The notes beneath the pieces are model-generated. The model did not search any database. It had not been told where the DNA came from and worked only from the letters and a program-made list of their open reading frames with translations. From NCBI GenBank assembly GCA_903952205.1, contig CAJBEZ010000063.1:61799-125798 (forward strand): 64,000 bases of DNA. The letters run 5' to 3'. This document shows, in pieces, positions 45,320 to 54,891 of this stretch; within the stretch, counting starts at the first letter, position 1, and the number at the start of each line of letters is the position of its first letter. Source of the stretch: an uncultured Desulfomonile sp. GTDB lineage: Bacteria > Desulfobacterota > Desulfomonilia > Desulfomonilales > Desulfomonilaceae. Made by a program: the position numbers and the translations under genes.

Positions 45320-46169
45320 AGGATTCGTTAACCTTATGAAATTGGGCGTAGCTCCAAAACTTGCTGCGGTCATCGTGATGATACTTGTATTTCAACTTTG
45401 GCCAACGTTGTCTCGATCTGGAACCCGAGATGCGGCATTAGAAAAGGTCATCAGAATTTCAGGCCTCCGCGGTCAAATTCAGAGTATGCCGGCTTCGTTT
45501 CTCATGACTGTTCCGTCCGACATGTTCTCCGACAATCGCGAACGCACACGTTTTTACTCTCGAATCAAAGAGAAGGTCACAGCCGAAAGTCTTCTCGAAA
45601 TTTTCCAGGAAACTTTCACTGAAAATATTGATCAGGAAAATCTCAACCAGGTTTTGCAGTTTTATGAATCAAGCCTGGGCAGAAGGATCGGCCACCTTCA
45701 AGGCGAAGCGCTGTCTACAAACGTAATCAAGGGCATTAGGGAAGGTAGGAGAGTTACCGCCAGCCTCGATGAAAATAGGCTTAGGCTTCTGGAGCGGTTA
45801 ATCGATAGTCTTCAGACAGATAGAAACAACATCCTGTTCCGAAGATTGATCGTCAGGTTGATAGGAGCTACGGCCTGGAACCAAAGTTCGGGTTCAGATA
45901 GCAACCTTAACGCCCGACTACAATTCATAGAAAGGTCATTTGAAAATGATTCCTCTTCATTGAGGGAACTCACTGTGAATTGCTTCGCCAATACATTCAA
46001 ATCGTTGAGTAATTCTGAACTGGAAGCGTTGACTAGATTCCACGAGTCTCAAGAAGGGGAATGGTTCCAGAAAACTGTTTTCAAGGCTTTTGAGAAAGTT
46101 ATCATAAAAACGGTCGGTTCGATGGAGCAGGCGCTTAGAAATTCAAAAGTTGAGGACCCAAATAGCTGA
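45309..46169 (+). CDS. Exported DUF2059-like protein
   Basis: About 286 aa from ATG 45309 (GAAGAG just upstream; ATG 45336 is an alternative). A hydrophobic signal (LAAVIVMILVFQLW) is followed by charged helical sequence. LNQVLQFYESSLGRRIGHLQ and ALTRFHESQEGEWFQKTVF match the FY-S-G-type repeats of DUF2059 proteins, which are periplasmic and of unknown function. Overlaps the end of the thioesterase by 11 bases, so the two are probably coupled. Confidence 0.68.
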   Translation: MAFRGFVNLMKLGVAPKLAAVIVMILVFQLWPTLSRSGTRDAALEKVIRISGLRGQIQSMPASFLMTVPSDMFSDNRERTRFYSRIKEKVTAESLLEIFQETFTENIDQENLNQVLQFYESSLGRRIGHLQGEALSTNVIKGIREGRRVTASLDENRLRLLERLIDSLQTDRNNILFRRLIVRLIGATAWNQSSGSDSNLNARLQFIERSFENDSSSLRELTVNCFANTFKSLSNSELEALTRFHESQEGEWFQKTVFKAFEKVIIKTVGSMEQALRNSKVEDPNS

Positions 46170-46238
46170 GCCTCCTGGCGCTTTTTAAGCGTTTAAGTCT
46201 AAACCTTGATGCATAAATGAAGGAAATCGCCCAAGAAA

Positions 46239-46784
46239 ATGAACACCAAATCGACAAAATCTATTAGGTGTTTAATTTGCTTAACGATGATGATCTGGTC
46301 TTCTGAGGCGCCGGCGGTATCTCCCGACGCCTTCAAGGTTTATTTGGATCCGTTAGGTCGATATTCTCTTAAATACCCATCCACAATGAAGGTTCAAAAT
46401 TCGAATCCAAATGAGGCTCTTATCTACCACCCGGACGCTACATTCAGGATTAGCATAGCAATTGAAAAACGCATCAAGAGAGGGCCACCTAATGTGGCCG
46501 GTTTTCTGGAGGCATTCAAAAAGAATCTCAAGATGGAGACCCCGGAACTTGAGATTTTGAAGGAAGGCAAGGCTTCTAACATAGAAGGAGCTCAAGCTTA
46601 CCTGAGCTATGCTTTTACGGACAAACGGGGTATCAGACTAGTCCAGTTATGCCAGTATTACTCGTCTGAGAACTGGTTTCTGCAGTTAATTATCTCAGAC
46701 AAGCAAGAAGGTTTCAAGAACCTTGAACCTATAATTTCGGAAATTCATAGATCATTCCGGATACTCAAGCCAAGTCTTGAATAA
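46239..46784 (+). CDS. Exported PsbP/DcrB-like protein of unknown function
   Basis: 181 aa beginning MNTKSTKSIRCLICLTMMIW, a short signal peptide with cleavage near PAV. The mature part YLDPLGRYSLKYPSTMKVQ, EALIYHPDATFRISIAIEK and a central helix resembles small PsbP/DcrB-fold exported proteins with a 'Y-P' opening. No catalytic motif. It lies between the DUF2059 gene and uvrB, all plus strand. Confidence 0.62.
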   Translation: MNTKSTKSIRCLICLTMMIWSSEAPAVSPDAFKVYLDPLGRYSLKYPSTMKVQNSNPNEALIYHPDATFRISIAIEKRIKRGPPNVAGFLEAFKKNLKMETPELEILKEGKASNIEGAQAYLSYAFTDKRGIRLVQLCQYYSSENWFLQLIISDKQEGFKNLEPIISEIHRSFRILKPSLE

Positions 46785-46814
46785 CGATTAAATTTCGCCC
46801 TGAGATCACATAAA

Positions 46815-48815
46815 ATGAGCGTCTTTCAGTTAGTATCGGACTTCAAGGCCCAGGGAGATCAACCACAGGCTATTGAAGCTCTGGTGGAAGGGGTGAGTTC
46901 CGGGGCTAAAGACCAGGTTCTCCTTGGCGTTACCGGATCTGGCAAGACTTTCACCATGGCAAACGTAATAGCCCAGACAGGAAAAACTGCGCTTGTTCTG
47001 GCGCCCAATAAAACACTGGCAGCTCAGTTGTACAATGAATTCAAAGAGCTTTTTCCGCATAACGCCGTAGAATACTTTGTCTCTTATTATGATTATTATC
47101 AGCCTGAGGCGTACATACCCGCGTCAGACACATATATTGAAAAAGATTCCAGCATTAATGAGACCATAGATAAAATGAGACACTCCGCCACTCGTTCACT
47201 TCTTGACAGGAAAGATGTGATAATTGTGGCTTCAGTCTCCTGCATTTATGGTTTGGGTTCCCCAGAAGCATATCAGAACATGCTCGTACATTTGATACAA
47301 ACCGAAGAGACAGATCGAGACGAAATTCTCAGGAAATTGATAGAAATCCAATATTCCCGTAACGACATGGATTTTCACAGAGGCGTGTTCAGAGTGCGAG
47401 GGGACATTGTGGAGGTGTTTCCAGCGTATGAAGAGGACATTGCAATCAGGATAGAGTTTTTTGGAGATTTGGTTGAAAACATCTCGGAAATTGATCCACT
47501 GAGAGGAAAGGTCTTACGTCATCTGGACAGAGTAGCCATATATCCCGCCAGTCATTATGTTACTGAAAAATCCAGACTTATCGAATCGGTGGACAAAATC
47601 CTTGAAGAAATGAAGGGGCGTGTCGAGTTTTTCAGGTCCGTGGGGAAATTCATAGAAGCTCAGCGAATAGAAGAGCGTACAAGATTCGACGTAGAAATGC
47701 TCAAGGAAATGGGTTATTGCAATGGCATAGAAAATTATTCCCGCTATTTGACGGGACGAATGGAAGGCCAGCCTCCCCCTACCCTGCTTGAGTATTTTCC
47801 CAAGGATTCCCTGTTTCTAATTGATGAATCTCACGTAAGTGTACCCCAGTTGGGGGGTATGTTCAAAGGCGACAGGTCTAGAAAGCAGAACCTTGTAGAA
47901 TATGGTTTTAGGTTACCGAGCGCCTTGGACAACAGGCCTTTGACATTCGATGAGTTCGAACTACTGGTGAATCAGGTTATATACGTCTCCGCCACGCCGG
48001 GCCCTTACGAATTGTCAAAGGCGCAAGCTCATGTGGTGGAGCAAATCATTAGGCCAACAGGTTTGACTGACCCAGTCATAGAAATTCGTCCCGCATCAGA
48101 CCAGGTCGATGACCTGCTCCATGAAATTCGTAAAAGAGTGGAAAAAAACCACAGGGTCCTGGTTACAACTCTGACAAAAAAGATGGCCGAAGACCTCACG
48201 GATTATTACTCCGGTTTAGGAATTCGAATCCAGTATTTGCACTCCGAAATTCACACCATCGAGAGAATGGAAATAATTCGGGACCTTCGGTTGGGAAAGT
48301 TCGACGTGCTAGTAGGAATAAATCTCTTGAGAGAAGGTCTCGACATCCCTGAAGTCGCTCTTGTGGCAATACTTGACGCCGACAAAGAGGGTTTTTTGAG
48401 ATCTGAAAGATCCCTGATTCAGACGGCCGGACGTGCAGCCAGAAACGTAGATGGAATTGTTATTCTTTATGCTGATCGTGTTACCGAATCAATGAGGAAA
48501 ACTCTTGAAGAAACCAGCCGAAGACGCATTATTCAAGTGGAATTCAATACAGAGCATAATATTACCCCAGAATCCATCCAGAAAAATATCAGCGACATCC
48601 TGTCATCTCTGGCCGAGCGGGACTACGTCACAGTTGAGACTCCCTCTGATAAAAACACTCTGGAAATTCATCCCAACAAGATTCCCGCTTTGCTGAAGAA
48701 ACTCAATAAAGAGATGTTTGCCGCCGCTAAAAATCTAGAGTTTGAAAAGGCGGCGGAGATTCGCGATCAGATTAGAGCTATAGAGAGCGCTGCGCTGAAA
48801 TATGGCGCAGCCTAA
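46815..48815 (+). CDS. uvrB: Excinuclease ABC subunit UvrB
   Basis: Damage-verification helicase of nucleotide excision repair. 666 aa with Walker [14 protein letters not shown], the beta-hairpin region [16 protein letters not shown], helicase motifs [11 protein letters not shown] and [28 protein letters not shown], and the C-terminal UvrC-binding UVR motif ([22 protein letters not shown]). Full length; 30 bases after the exported protein gene. Confidence 0.97.
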   Translation: MSVFQLVSDFKAQGDQPQAIEALVEGVSSGAKDQVLLGVTGSGKTFTMANVIAQTGKTALVLAPNKTLAAQLYNEFKELFPHNAVEYFVSYYDYYQPEAYIPASDTYIEKDSSINETIDKMRHSATRSLLDRKDVIIVASVSCIYGLGSPEAYQNMLVHLIQTEETDRDEILRKLIEIQYSRNDMDFHRGVFRVRGDIVEVFPAYEEDIAIRIEFFGDLVENISEIDPLRGKVLRHLDRVAIYPASHYVTEKSRLIESVDKILEEMKGRVEFFRSVGKFIEAQRIEERTRFDVEMLKEMGYCNGIENYSRYLTGRMEGQPPPTLLEYFPKDSLFLIDESHVSVPQLGGMFKGDRSRKQNLVEYGFRLPSALDNRPLTFDEFELLVNQVIYVSATPGPYELSKAQAHVVEQIIRPTGLTDPVIEIRPASDQVDDLLHEIRKRVEKNHRVLVTTLTKKMAEDLTDYYSGLGIRIQYLHSEIHTIERMEIIRDLRLGKFDVLVGINLLREGLDIPEVALVAILDADKEGFLRSERSLIQTAGRAARNVDGIVILYADRVTESMRKTLEETSRRRIIQVEFNTEHNITPESIQKNISDILSSLAERDYVTVETPSDKNTLEIHPNKIPALLKKLNKEMFAAAKNLEFEKAAEIRDQIRAIESAALKYGAA

Positions 48816-48847
48816 CTCGCGTTGCGTTCATTAATAAGCGCCAACCT

Positions 48848-49426
48848 CTAGAGGTCTGATTCTTCCATTTCCGGTAATTTGGGCAAGTCCCCCAATTCAT
48901 TGATACCAAACATGCGCAAGAACATTTTCGTAGTGCCATACAACAATGGCCTCCCCGGCGCCTCTTCTCTTCCGATCACTGCAATTAACTCCCTTTCCAT
49001 AAGATTCTTAACTGGACTCGAGCTTTCAACACCTCGTATTTGCTCAATCTTATTTCTGGTCACCGGTTGGTTGTAAGCTACGATGGCAAGTGTTTCGAGA
49101 GCGGCCCGACTGAACCTCCAAGGCTTTAGGTCCCTGATAACCTGAATCCACGGGGCAATCTCCGGTAGAGAACGAAATTGATATCCACCCTGGACTCTTA
49201 TTAGATTGAAACCTCGGTCCCTTTCCAAATATTCACCCTCCAATTCCTCAAGAGTTTTCTTGATCCCATCTCTTGAGGCTTCAGGGAGCGCTTTTCTTAT
49301 TGAATCAAGGCTCAATGGATCGGGACTGGAGAAAATCAGTCCTTCAATCACGGATTTTAGTTGGCGATGGTCCAATTTCCTCAGTTCCTTCTCGGCTTCC
49401 AGCCGTTTATTTATAATCGATAACAT
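48848..49426 (-). CDS. scpB: Segregation and condensation protein B
   Basis: Kleisin-partner of the SMC-ScpA condensin complex. 192 aa with two wHTH domains: LKSVIEGLIFSSPDPLSLDSI and ETLAIVAYNQPVTRNKIEQIRGVES, then LYGTTKMFLRMFGINELGDLP. Overlaps no neighbour; no scpA in the window. It converges with uvrB and diverges from the glycosyltransferase. Confidence 0.93.
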   Translation of the reverse strand: MLSIINKRLEAEKELRKLDHRQLKSVIEGLIFSSPDPLSLDSIRKALPEASRDGIKKTLEELEGEYLERDRGFNLIRVQGGYQFRSLPEIAPWIQVIRDLKPWRFSRAALETLAIVAYNQPVTRNKIEQIRGVESSSPVKNLMERELIAVIGREEAPGRPLLYGTTKMFLRMFGINELGDLPKLPEMEESDL

Positions 49427-49541
49427 GCGATAATGGACTAATTTTTTGCAATATCCAGGGCCTTATTTTCATAGCTAGCGCTTTTGTGCTAGATTGAAAA
49501 TATATCTGGCGCCTGACAAAACTATAACACAAGGACACAAA

Positions 49542-50759
49542 ATGAAATTTGAGGAAGATAATCCCCAGAGAATTACGAGCGCCGAAATCGTAGTGGGAAT
49601 ACCTTCTCTAAATGAAGCCGCCACCATTTCCTTTCCTGTTCAGCAGTCGGATCGTGGCCTAACAAAATATTATTCTGGAAAAACATCGGTAATCGTGAAT
49701 GTGGACAACCATTCCCCGGACGGCACACATAAAGCGTTCATGGAAACCAGTACGGCCACTCCAAAGATTTATATTTCAACGGATGAGGGTGTTACAGGAA
49801 AAGGTAATAACCTGAGAAATCTTTTTCAAAAAGCCCTGGAACTTGAAGCCAAAGCAGTAATCGTCATAGACGCGGATCTCAAGAGTATGTCCCCCATCTG
49901 GATCCGGAATCTTGCCGAACCGCTGTTTGATGACTACGACTTTGTTGCGCCGCTCTACATAAGACACAAGTATGATGTCACCGTCACAAATAGCATTGCT
50001 TACCCGTTGACTAGAGCATTGTATGGCAGAAGGGTTAGGCAACCAATTGGGGGTGATGTAGGCTTTTCGAACCAGGTAGCGCGGTCTTTTGCGGAGTCAC
50101 GAATATGGGACGAAGCTATAGCTCATTTTGGGATCGATGTGTGGATGACCACTAATGCGGTTAAAAGCCATGGCTCAATCATTCAGTCCTTTATGGGAAG
50201 ACCCAAGGTTCATAAAATCAGGGATATTGATTCACAGGTGGGTCTCATATTTGAAGACGTAGTAGGAACCATTTTTGAACTCATGCTGCATTTCGAATCC
50301 TTCTGGAAAGAGGTCAAATGGAGTAGGCCTACAGGCGTCTATGGCTTCGGGTTGGGGGACATCGAAGTGCCCCCTCCTGTCAATCTGGACACACATGGCT
50401 TGTGGGAGAAGTTTGTTTCCGGTGTAAAACAACGATGGGACATCTACTCTGCGGTACTCGAGAGGGATAACCTTATAAAGCTTGAAGAGGTAATGGATAT
50501 TCCGGCTATGGGATTTGAATTTCCTGCAGGCCTTTGGACAAAATTAGTTTATGATTTTGCAGTGGCGTACAAGCATGGGCTACGAAATCGTGGCGAGTTG
50601 GTAAGGTCCTTGATTCCATTGCATTACGGTAAGACACTGTCATTTGTTTTGGAAACCGAGGCCATGAATAATCAGCAGGTTGAAGAGTACATTGAGGACC
50701 AATGTTTGCAGTTCGAGAAGACCAAACCCTATTTGCTGGATCGTTGGGGGTCTTCCTGA
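49542..50759 (+). CDS. GT-A glycosyltransferase, glucosyl/mannosyl-glycerate synthase-like
   Basis: About 405 aa from ATG 49542 (AAGGA 6 bases upstream; a TTG 16 codons earlier is poor). The N-terminal half is a GT-A fold: EIVVGIPSLNEAATI, VNVDNHSPDGT, EGVTGKGNNLRN and the metal-binding VIDADLKSMSP. QPIGGDVGFSNQVA and GIDVWMTTNAV recall glucosyl-3-phosphoglycerate and mannosylglycerate synthases, which make compatible solutes or glycolipid heads. Substrate not proved. A response regulator follows 65 bases later. Confidence 0.76.
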   Translation: MKFEEDNPQRITSAEIVVGIPSLNEAATISFPVQQSDRGLTKYYSGKTSVIVNVDNHSPDGTHKAFMETSTATPKIYISTDEGVTGKGNNLRNLFQKALELEAKAVIVIDADLKSMSPIWIRNLAEPLFDDYDFVAPLYIRHKYDVTVTNSIAYPLTRALYGRRVRQPIGGDVGFSNQVARSFAESRIWDEAIAHFGIDVWMTTNAVKSHGSIIQSFMGRPKVHKIRDIDSQVGLIFEDVVGTIFELMLHFESFWKEVKWSRPTGVYGFGLGDIEVPPPVNLDTHGLWEKFVSGVKQRWDIYSAVLERDNLIKLEEVMDIPAMGFEFPAGLWTKLVYDFAVAYKHGLRNRGELVRSLIPLHYGKTLSFVLETEAMNNQQVEEYIEDQCLQFEKTKPYLLDRWGSS

Positions 50760-50824
50760 CGCTCTGAATTTTAAAACCCAATAGGGGATTAAGACTTTTT
50801 CTAGTCCGGCAAAGGAGCCGACAA

Positions 50825-51208
50825 ATGCCCAAGATACTTATAGTCGATGATGAAGAAGGCATAAGAATGCTCTACTCGATGGAACTTCAGGACGAAGGAT
50901 ATGAGATCATCACTTTGCCCGATGGAAACGGATTGCTCGAAGTCCTTGAAAAGCAACGCCCAGACTGTGTGATTATGGACATCAAGATGAAAGAGTTCAG
51001 TGGGCTTGATTTGTTACAGCAGATCAGAAAACGATATTACGATTTACCTGTGATTTTGAACTCAGCGTATTCCAGCTTCAAGGTAGATTTGAAAAGTGTC
51101 GCTGCAGATTATTATGTTGTAAAGAGTTCAGATTTAACGGAGCTAAAAGAGAAGTTGCGGTTGGCCCTGGAAGCTAGAATCCCGCAAGACATGTCTGACA
51201 GGTCATAG
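50825..51208 (+). CDS. Single-domain response regulator
   Basis: A 127-aa CheY-like receiver without output domain. Acidic pocket residues in ILIVDDEEGIRML, phosphoacceptor Asp in DCVIMDIKMKEFSG, the Thr/Ser position in NSAYSS, and the conserved Lys in VVKSSDL. No cognate kinase in the window. The AAAGGAG before the ATG is strong. Confidence 0.88.
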   Translation: MPKILIVDDEEGIRMLYSMELQDEGYEIITLPDGNGLLEVLEKQRPDCVIMDIKMKEFSGLDLLQQIRKRYYDLPVILNSAYSSFKVDLKSVAADYYVVKSSDLTELKEKLRLALEARIPQDMSDRS

Positions 51209-51258
51209 TCGCATTCCCTTTCGTTATTGTCGTCTCTAACAAATATCTGGAGCGTTTC

Positions 51259-51981
51259 TTGTCACTTATTGTGATGGAAAATGTCGGCAAAATCTACCAA
51301 ACTGGGGCTGTTTCGTTGATCGCTCTGGACAACGTGAGTGTTTCAATAGATCAAGGAGAATTCCTCTCCATAATGGGACCTTCCGGTTCGGGCAAATCCA
51401 CATTGATGAACATTCTTGGATGCTTGGATGTCCCATCAAGCGGAAAATATTTTCTGGACGGCGATGATGTCTCCGGATTGGATCGAAATCAACAGGCAAA
51501 GATTCGGGGTCAAAAAATCGGATTTGTTTTTCAAGGATTTAATCTGCTCCCGAGGATCTCTGCCGTTCAAAATGTCGAACTGCCTCTGATTTATGGCGGC
51601 AACCCCATATCGTCAAGGAGAAAACATGCTCTCAAGGCGCTTGAATTGGTAGGTCTTGCTGAACGCTCCACCCATCTTCCTTCGCAGCTATCCGGAGGGC
51701 AACAGCAGCGCGTGGCTATAGCGCGTGCCTTGGTAAACGATCCGGGAATAATTTTGGCTGATGAGCCCACAGGCAACTTGGACAGCAAGACGAGCAATGA
51801 GATAATGAGCGTATTTAGACTATTAAATAAAGAACACAGAATCACATTCATTATGGTGACTCATGACCCTGAAGTCGCCCAAGTGACCGACCGAATCATT
51901 CATATCCGTGACGGAAAGATAGCGGGGGATCAGTTCAGGAATATTTCGGACATATCATCAAATTGTTTCAAAGGGCTATAA
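51259..51981 (+). CDS. ABC transporter ATPase, LolD/MacB type
   Basis: A 240-aa ATPase with Walker [16 protein letters not shown], signature [15 protein letters not shown] and Walker [17 protein letters not shown], the ADEPTGNLD wording being typical of the LolD/MacB/FtsE family. Start TTG at 51259 with CTGGAG 6 bases before. No permease gene is adjacent, so its partner lies elsewhere in the genome. Confidence 0.86.
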   Translation: MSLIVMENVGKIYQTGAVSLIALDNVSVSIDQGEFLSIMGPSGSGKSTLMNILGCLDVPSSGKYFLDGDDVSGLDRNQQAKIRGQKIGFVFQGFNLLPRISAVQNVELPLIYGGNPISSRRKHALKALELVGLAERSTHLPSQLSGGQQQRVAIARALVNDPGIILADEPTGNLDSKTSNEIMSVFRLLNKEHRITFIMVTHDPEVAQVTDRIIHIRDGKIAGDQFRNISDISSNCFKGL

Positions 51982-52081
51982 ATCAAAGTTACCGCACGCC
52001 ATTTCTGCCGTTGGGTAACGAGATCCTTAGTCAGCCTGCCTTTTGGACCGGAAAAAGTCAGGCAAAAAAAGGAGACACAAG

Positions 52082-53878
52082 ATGCAAGAGGGACTCTGGA
52101 ATCCAGGAAAAACGATTTCACAAACTCAGAATTGGAAATCAGGGGTTTCCTATTCCTGCGACCCGGCGGATTTTAGCTACATGAAAGTCAACGTGCCCTG
52201 TCAGGACGCATGTCCGGCTCTCACGAATATCCCCTCCTACATAAGAGCTCTTTACGAAGAAAAATTCGCCACCTCATACGAAATCAACCGAATGGTGAAC
52301 CTTTTGCCGGGAACTCTGGGGCGAATCTGCTCCCGACCATGTGAATTGAAATGTAGACACGGTGAGGCAGGGTTGGGGGAGCCGGTCAATATCTGCCACA
52401 TTAAAAAGGCGGCTTCCGATTTGCGGGGCCTCGGCCACTCGTATATGACTCCTAGGTTCGCTCCTGTCGGTAAAACAGTCGCTATTGTAGGATCCGGGCC
52501 CGCCGGTTTAGCGGCGGCTCATGATCTGGCCATGATGGGATTTGACGTAACCATCCTGGAAGCATTTGAGGAACCCGGCGGAATGCTTAGATACGGCATT
52601 CCGGAATTCAGACTGCCAAGGATCATCCTCTCTGAAGAAATCGCTAACATTCTACGCTTAGGAATATCAATCAAAACCGGAGTTAGAGTGGGAGTCGACT
52701 TGACTCTTGAATCGATCATGAGCAATTACGACGCGACGCTCATCGCTGCCGGTTGTTATGAACCAATGGAATTGGGAATTCCTGGAGAGGATTTGCTTGG
52801 AGTGTATACCGGCCTGAACTTCGTTATGGACGTGGCCAAAGGTTTGGATGTGCGAATCGGTAAGAAAGTAATGGTAATAGGGGCAGGTTTTACAGCGTTC
52901 GATTGTTCACGACTAGCACTGCGACTGGGAGCAGAGGATGTTACCCTTTGCATTAGAGGGTTGGAAGAAGATCTTCGTGTCACCACCGATGAAATCGTCG
53001 AGGCTAAGCGGGAAGGAATAAGAATTCAGTCTCTATTACTTTCCAAGGGTGTATACGGTGGCGGCCATGTCAAGGGCGTAGAATTCTTCAGGACGCGGCC
53101 TGTTGAGAGATCGTCCGAAAGCCGAAGAGCCGTAGAACCGATCTTTGGCAGTGAATTTGTCCTTGAGGCTGACTCTGTTATTCTCGCGATAGGACAAGCG
53201 CCCCAAAGGATACCAGGCCCAGGAAAACAAAATGACAGAGGGGTAATAATCGCCGATTTTGGCAATTTCAGGTCTACAGCCACGAATCTTTATTTAGCGG
53301 GAGACTACCTGACGGGTCCTTCAACTGTAATTGAGTCTATCTCAAGTGGAAGAAGGGCGGCTGGGAAAATTGCCGAAGATCTTTTGGGCAAAAAACTCAA
53401 GGAGTGGGTTGTTCGTATCAAGGACGCAAAACTTACAGATCGACAACGTTCCTGGGATCTTATTCCTAGAGTTGAAATTCCGACTGTTCTCCCGGTTGAG
53501 GATCGTTTTCAAAGCAAAGGTTTTGTTGAGGTAGAGACTGGGTATCTGCCTGAACAGGCCCACGATGAATCCAAGCGATGTTATCTTTGCTATTTGCATT
53601 ACGAAATAGATGTCAACAAATGTATTTATTGCAGATACTGTATAGACAACGCACCCAGAGATTGTATCAAACTGGTTAACGACATCTTTACTGATGAAAC
53701 AGGGGCTGTCAGTGGTTATCTGGAAACCACTCAATGGACCGAAGTGAGCGCCGTTGTGATTGATAATTCCCAATGCGTCCGTTGCGGAGAATGCGTCAGA
53801 GTCTGTCCAGTTGATTGTATTTCAGTTTCGAGGATGGATCTGGTGGAGAGGTTTTTGATTGAGGAGACCGAAGCATGA
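52082..53878 (+). CDS. GltD-like NAD(P)H flavoprotein with four Fe-S-type Cys clusters
   Basis: Electron-transfer flavoprotein homologous to the small subunit of glutamate synthase, about 598 aa from ATG 52082 (AAGGAG, 7-base spacer). N-terminal GltD Cys set: VPCQDACPALTNIPSYI and GRICSRPCELKCRHG. FAD site VAIVGSGPAGLAAAHDL, NAD(P)H site VMVIGAGFTAFDCSRLAL and YLAGDYLTGPSTVIE. The C-terminus adds ferredoxin-like clusters: RCYLCYLHYEIDVNKCIYC and QCVRCGECVRVCPVDCI. First gene of a tightly packed operon with a second flavoprotein and a 2-oxoacid oxidoreductase (4-base overlap, then abutting, then 4-base overlap), so it likely carries electrons between NAD(P)H and that enzyme. Confidence 0.87.
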   Translation: MQEGLWNPGKTISQTQNWKSGVSYSCDPADFSYMKVNVPCQDACPALTNIPSYIRALYEEKFATSYEINRMVNLLPGTLGRICSRPCELKCRHGEAGLGEPVNICHIKKAASDLRGLGHSYMTPRFAPVGKTVAIVGSGPAGLAAAHDLAMMGFDVTILEAFEEPGGMLRYGIPEFRLPRIILSEEIANILRLGISIKTGVRVGVDLTLESIMSNYDATLIAAGCYEPMELGIPGEDLLGVYTGLNFVMDVAKGLDVRIGKKVMVIGAGFTAFDCSRLALRLGAEDVTLCIRGLEEDLRVTTDEIVEAKREGIRIQSLLLSKGVYGGGHVKGVEFFRTRPVERSSESRRAVEPIFGSEFVLEADSVILAIGQAPQRIPGPGKQNDRGVIIADFGNFRSTATNLYLAGDYLTGPSTVIESISSGRRAAGKIAEDLLGKKLKEWVVRIKDAKLTDRQRSWDLIPRVEIPTVLPVEDRFQSKGFVEVETGYLPEQAHDESKRCYLCYLHYEIDVNKCIYCRYCIDNAPRDCIKLVNDIFTDETGAVSGYLETTQWTEVSAVVIDNSQCVRCGECVRVCPVDCISVSRMDLVERFLIEETEA

Positions 53879-54891
53879 GTCGACAGAGTTTCGTGATCAT
53901 AGGGAATGGCCCAGCGGCTAACCAGGCTGCAGAAAGTCTTAGGAGCCAAGGTAGCGAAGCAAAAATAACAATGTTGAGCAAAGATTCTTTTCGAGGCTAT
54001 CTTCCTCACTTACTTCCAGATTTTATCTCCGGATCGATTGGAGAAGAAAGTTTGTATTTTAGGCCTCACGCCTATTACAAAGAAAAAAACATCTTCTTGA
54101 GACTGGGACAAAAGGCGGTCGGGATTGATTTCTCTAAACGGCGTATCTTTCTGGAGCACAGGGAAGTAATTTCATTCGACGGCCTAATTATAGCTACAGG
54201 TGGGAAACCGAGGATCCCTGAATATTATCAGTTGTTCGAAGATCTCATGCTGACATTAAAGACTCCTCAGGACGCCAAACTTTGGATATCCAAATTGAAA
54301 TCCGTGGATTCCATACTCATGCTAGGTGGAGATTTGACGTCTTTGAGCCTCACTAGAGCCCTTTTGAAGATGGGGAAAACAATTCAATTCATCATTAATG
54401 AGGACTCTTTTTGGCCCATTCCATATAGTGAGGAGATTTACAAGGCGGTGGCCCAACGCTTGGAGTCAAAGGGCGTACAAGTAGTTCATTGCAATAAAAT
54501 CAGACGAGTGACTCAAATTGACGAGAACTTGATCGAAGTCGATACTGATACATGTAGTGTGAGGACTGGGGCAATAGGGGCATTTTTTGGATTGGTCCCG
54601 GATGTCAGATTTCTCGTCAGGTCAGGATTGGACATAGATCGTGGTATTCTTGTAGATGAGTTTTTGAAGACAAGGTTTGAAGACGTTTTCGCTGTGGGAG
54701 ACTGCGCTCAGGTTTACCATCCAGCGCTCAGGAACTATTGGGTTTCCATTGGATACCAAAATGCGGCAACCTTAGGGAAAATTGCGGCGTCGAACCTGCT
54801 TGGTTCCGATCTTGAAGCGCTGGTAGCGCCGGAAAGCATCTTGGATGTCGGCGGTGTAAAGGTAAACACATCGTGGTGGACGGAGTTTTAA
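53875..54891 (+). CDS. FAD-dependent oxidoreductase (nitrite reductase/rubredoxin reductase-like)
   Basis: A 338-aa flavoprotein overlapping the previous gene by 4 bases. FAD motifs FVIIGNGPAANQAAESL and VFAVGDCAQVYHPA are clear. The second Rossmann segment reads LMLGGDLTSLSLTRAL instead of a GxGxxG, so NAD(P)H binding may be weak or lost. Followed with no gap by the oxidoreductase alpha gene (ATG directly after TAA). Likely an electron-transfer subunit of the same complex. Confidence 0.84.
   Translation: MSRQSFVIIGNGPAANQAAESLRSQGSEAKITMLSKDSFRGYLPHLLPDFISGSIGEESLYFRPHAYYKEKNIFLRLGQKAVGIDFSKRRIFLEHREVISFDGLIIATGGKPRIPEYYQLFEDLMLTLKTPQDAKLWISKLKSVDSILMLGGDLTSLSLTRALLKMGKTIQFIINEDSFWPIPYSEEIYKAVAQRLESKGVQVVHCNKIRRVTQIDENLIEVDTDTCSVRTGAIGAFFGLVPDVRFLVRSGLDIDRGILVDEFLKTRFEDVFAVGDCAQVYHPALRNYWVSIGYQNAATLGKIAASNLLGSDLEALVAPESILDVGGVKVNTSWWTEF

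Noticed and set aside
44879..45373. 164-codon minus-strand frame
   Set aside because: Antisense to the acyl-CoA thioesterase, whose motifs are clear.
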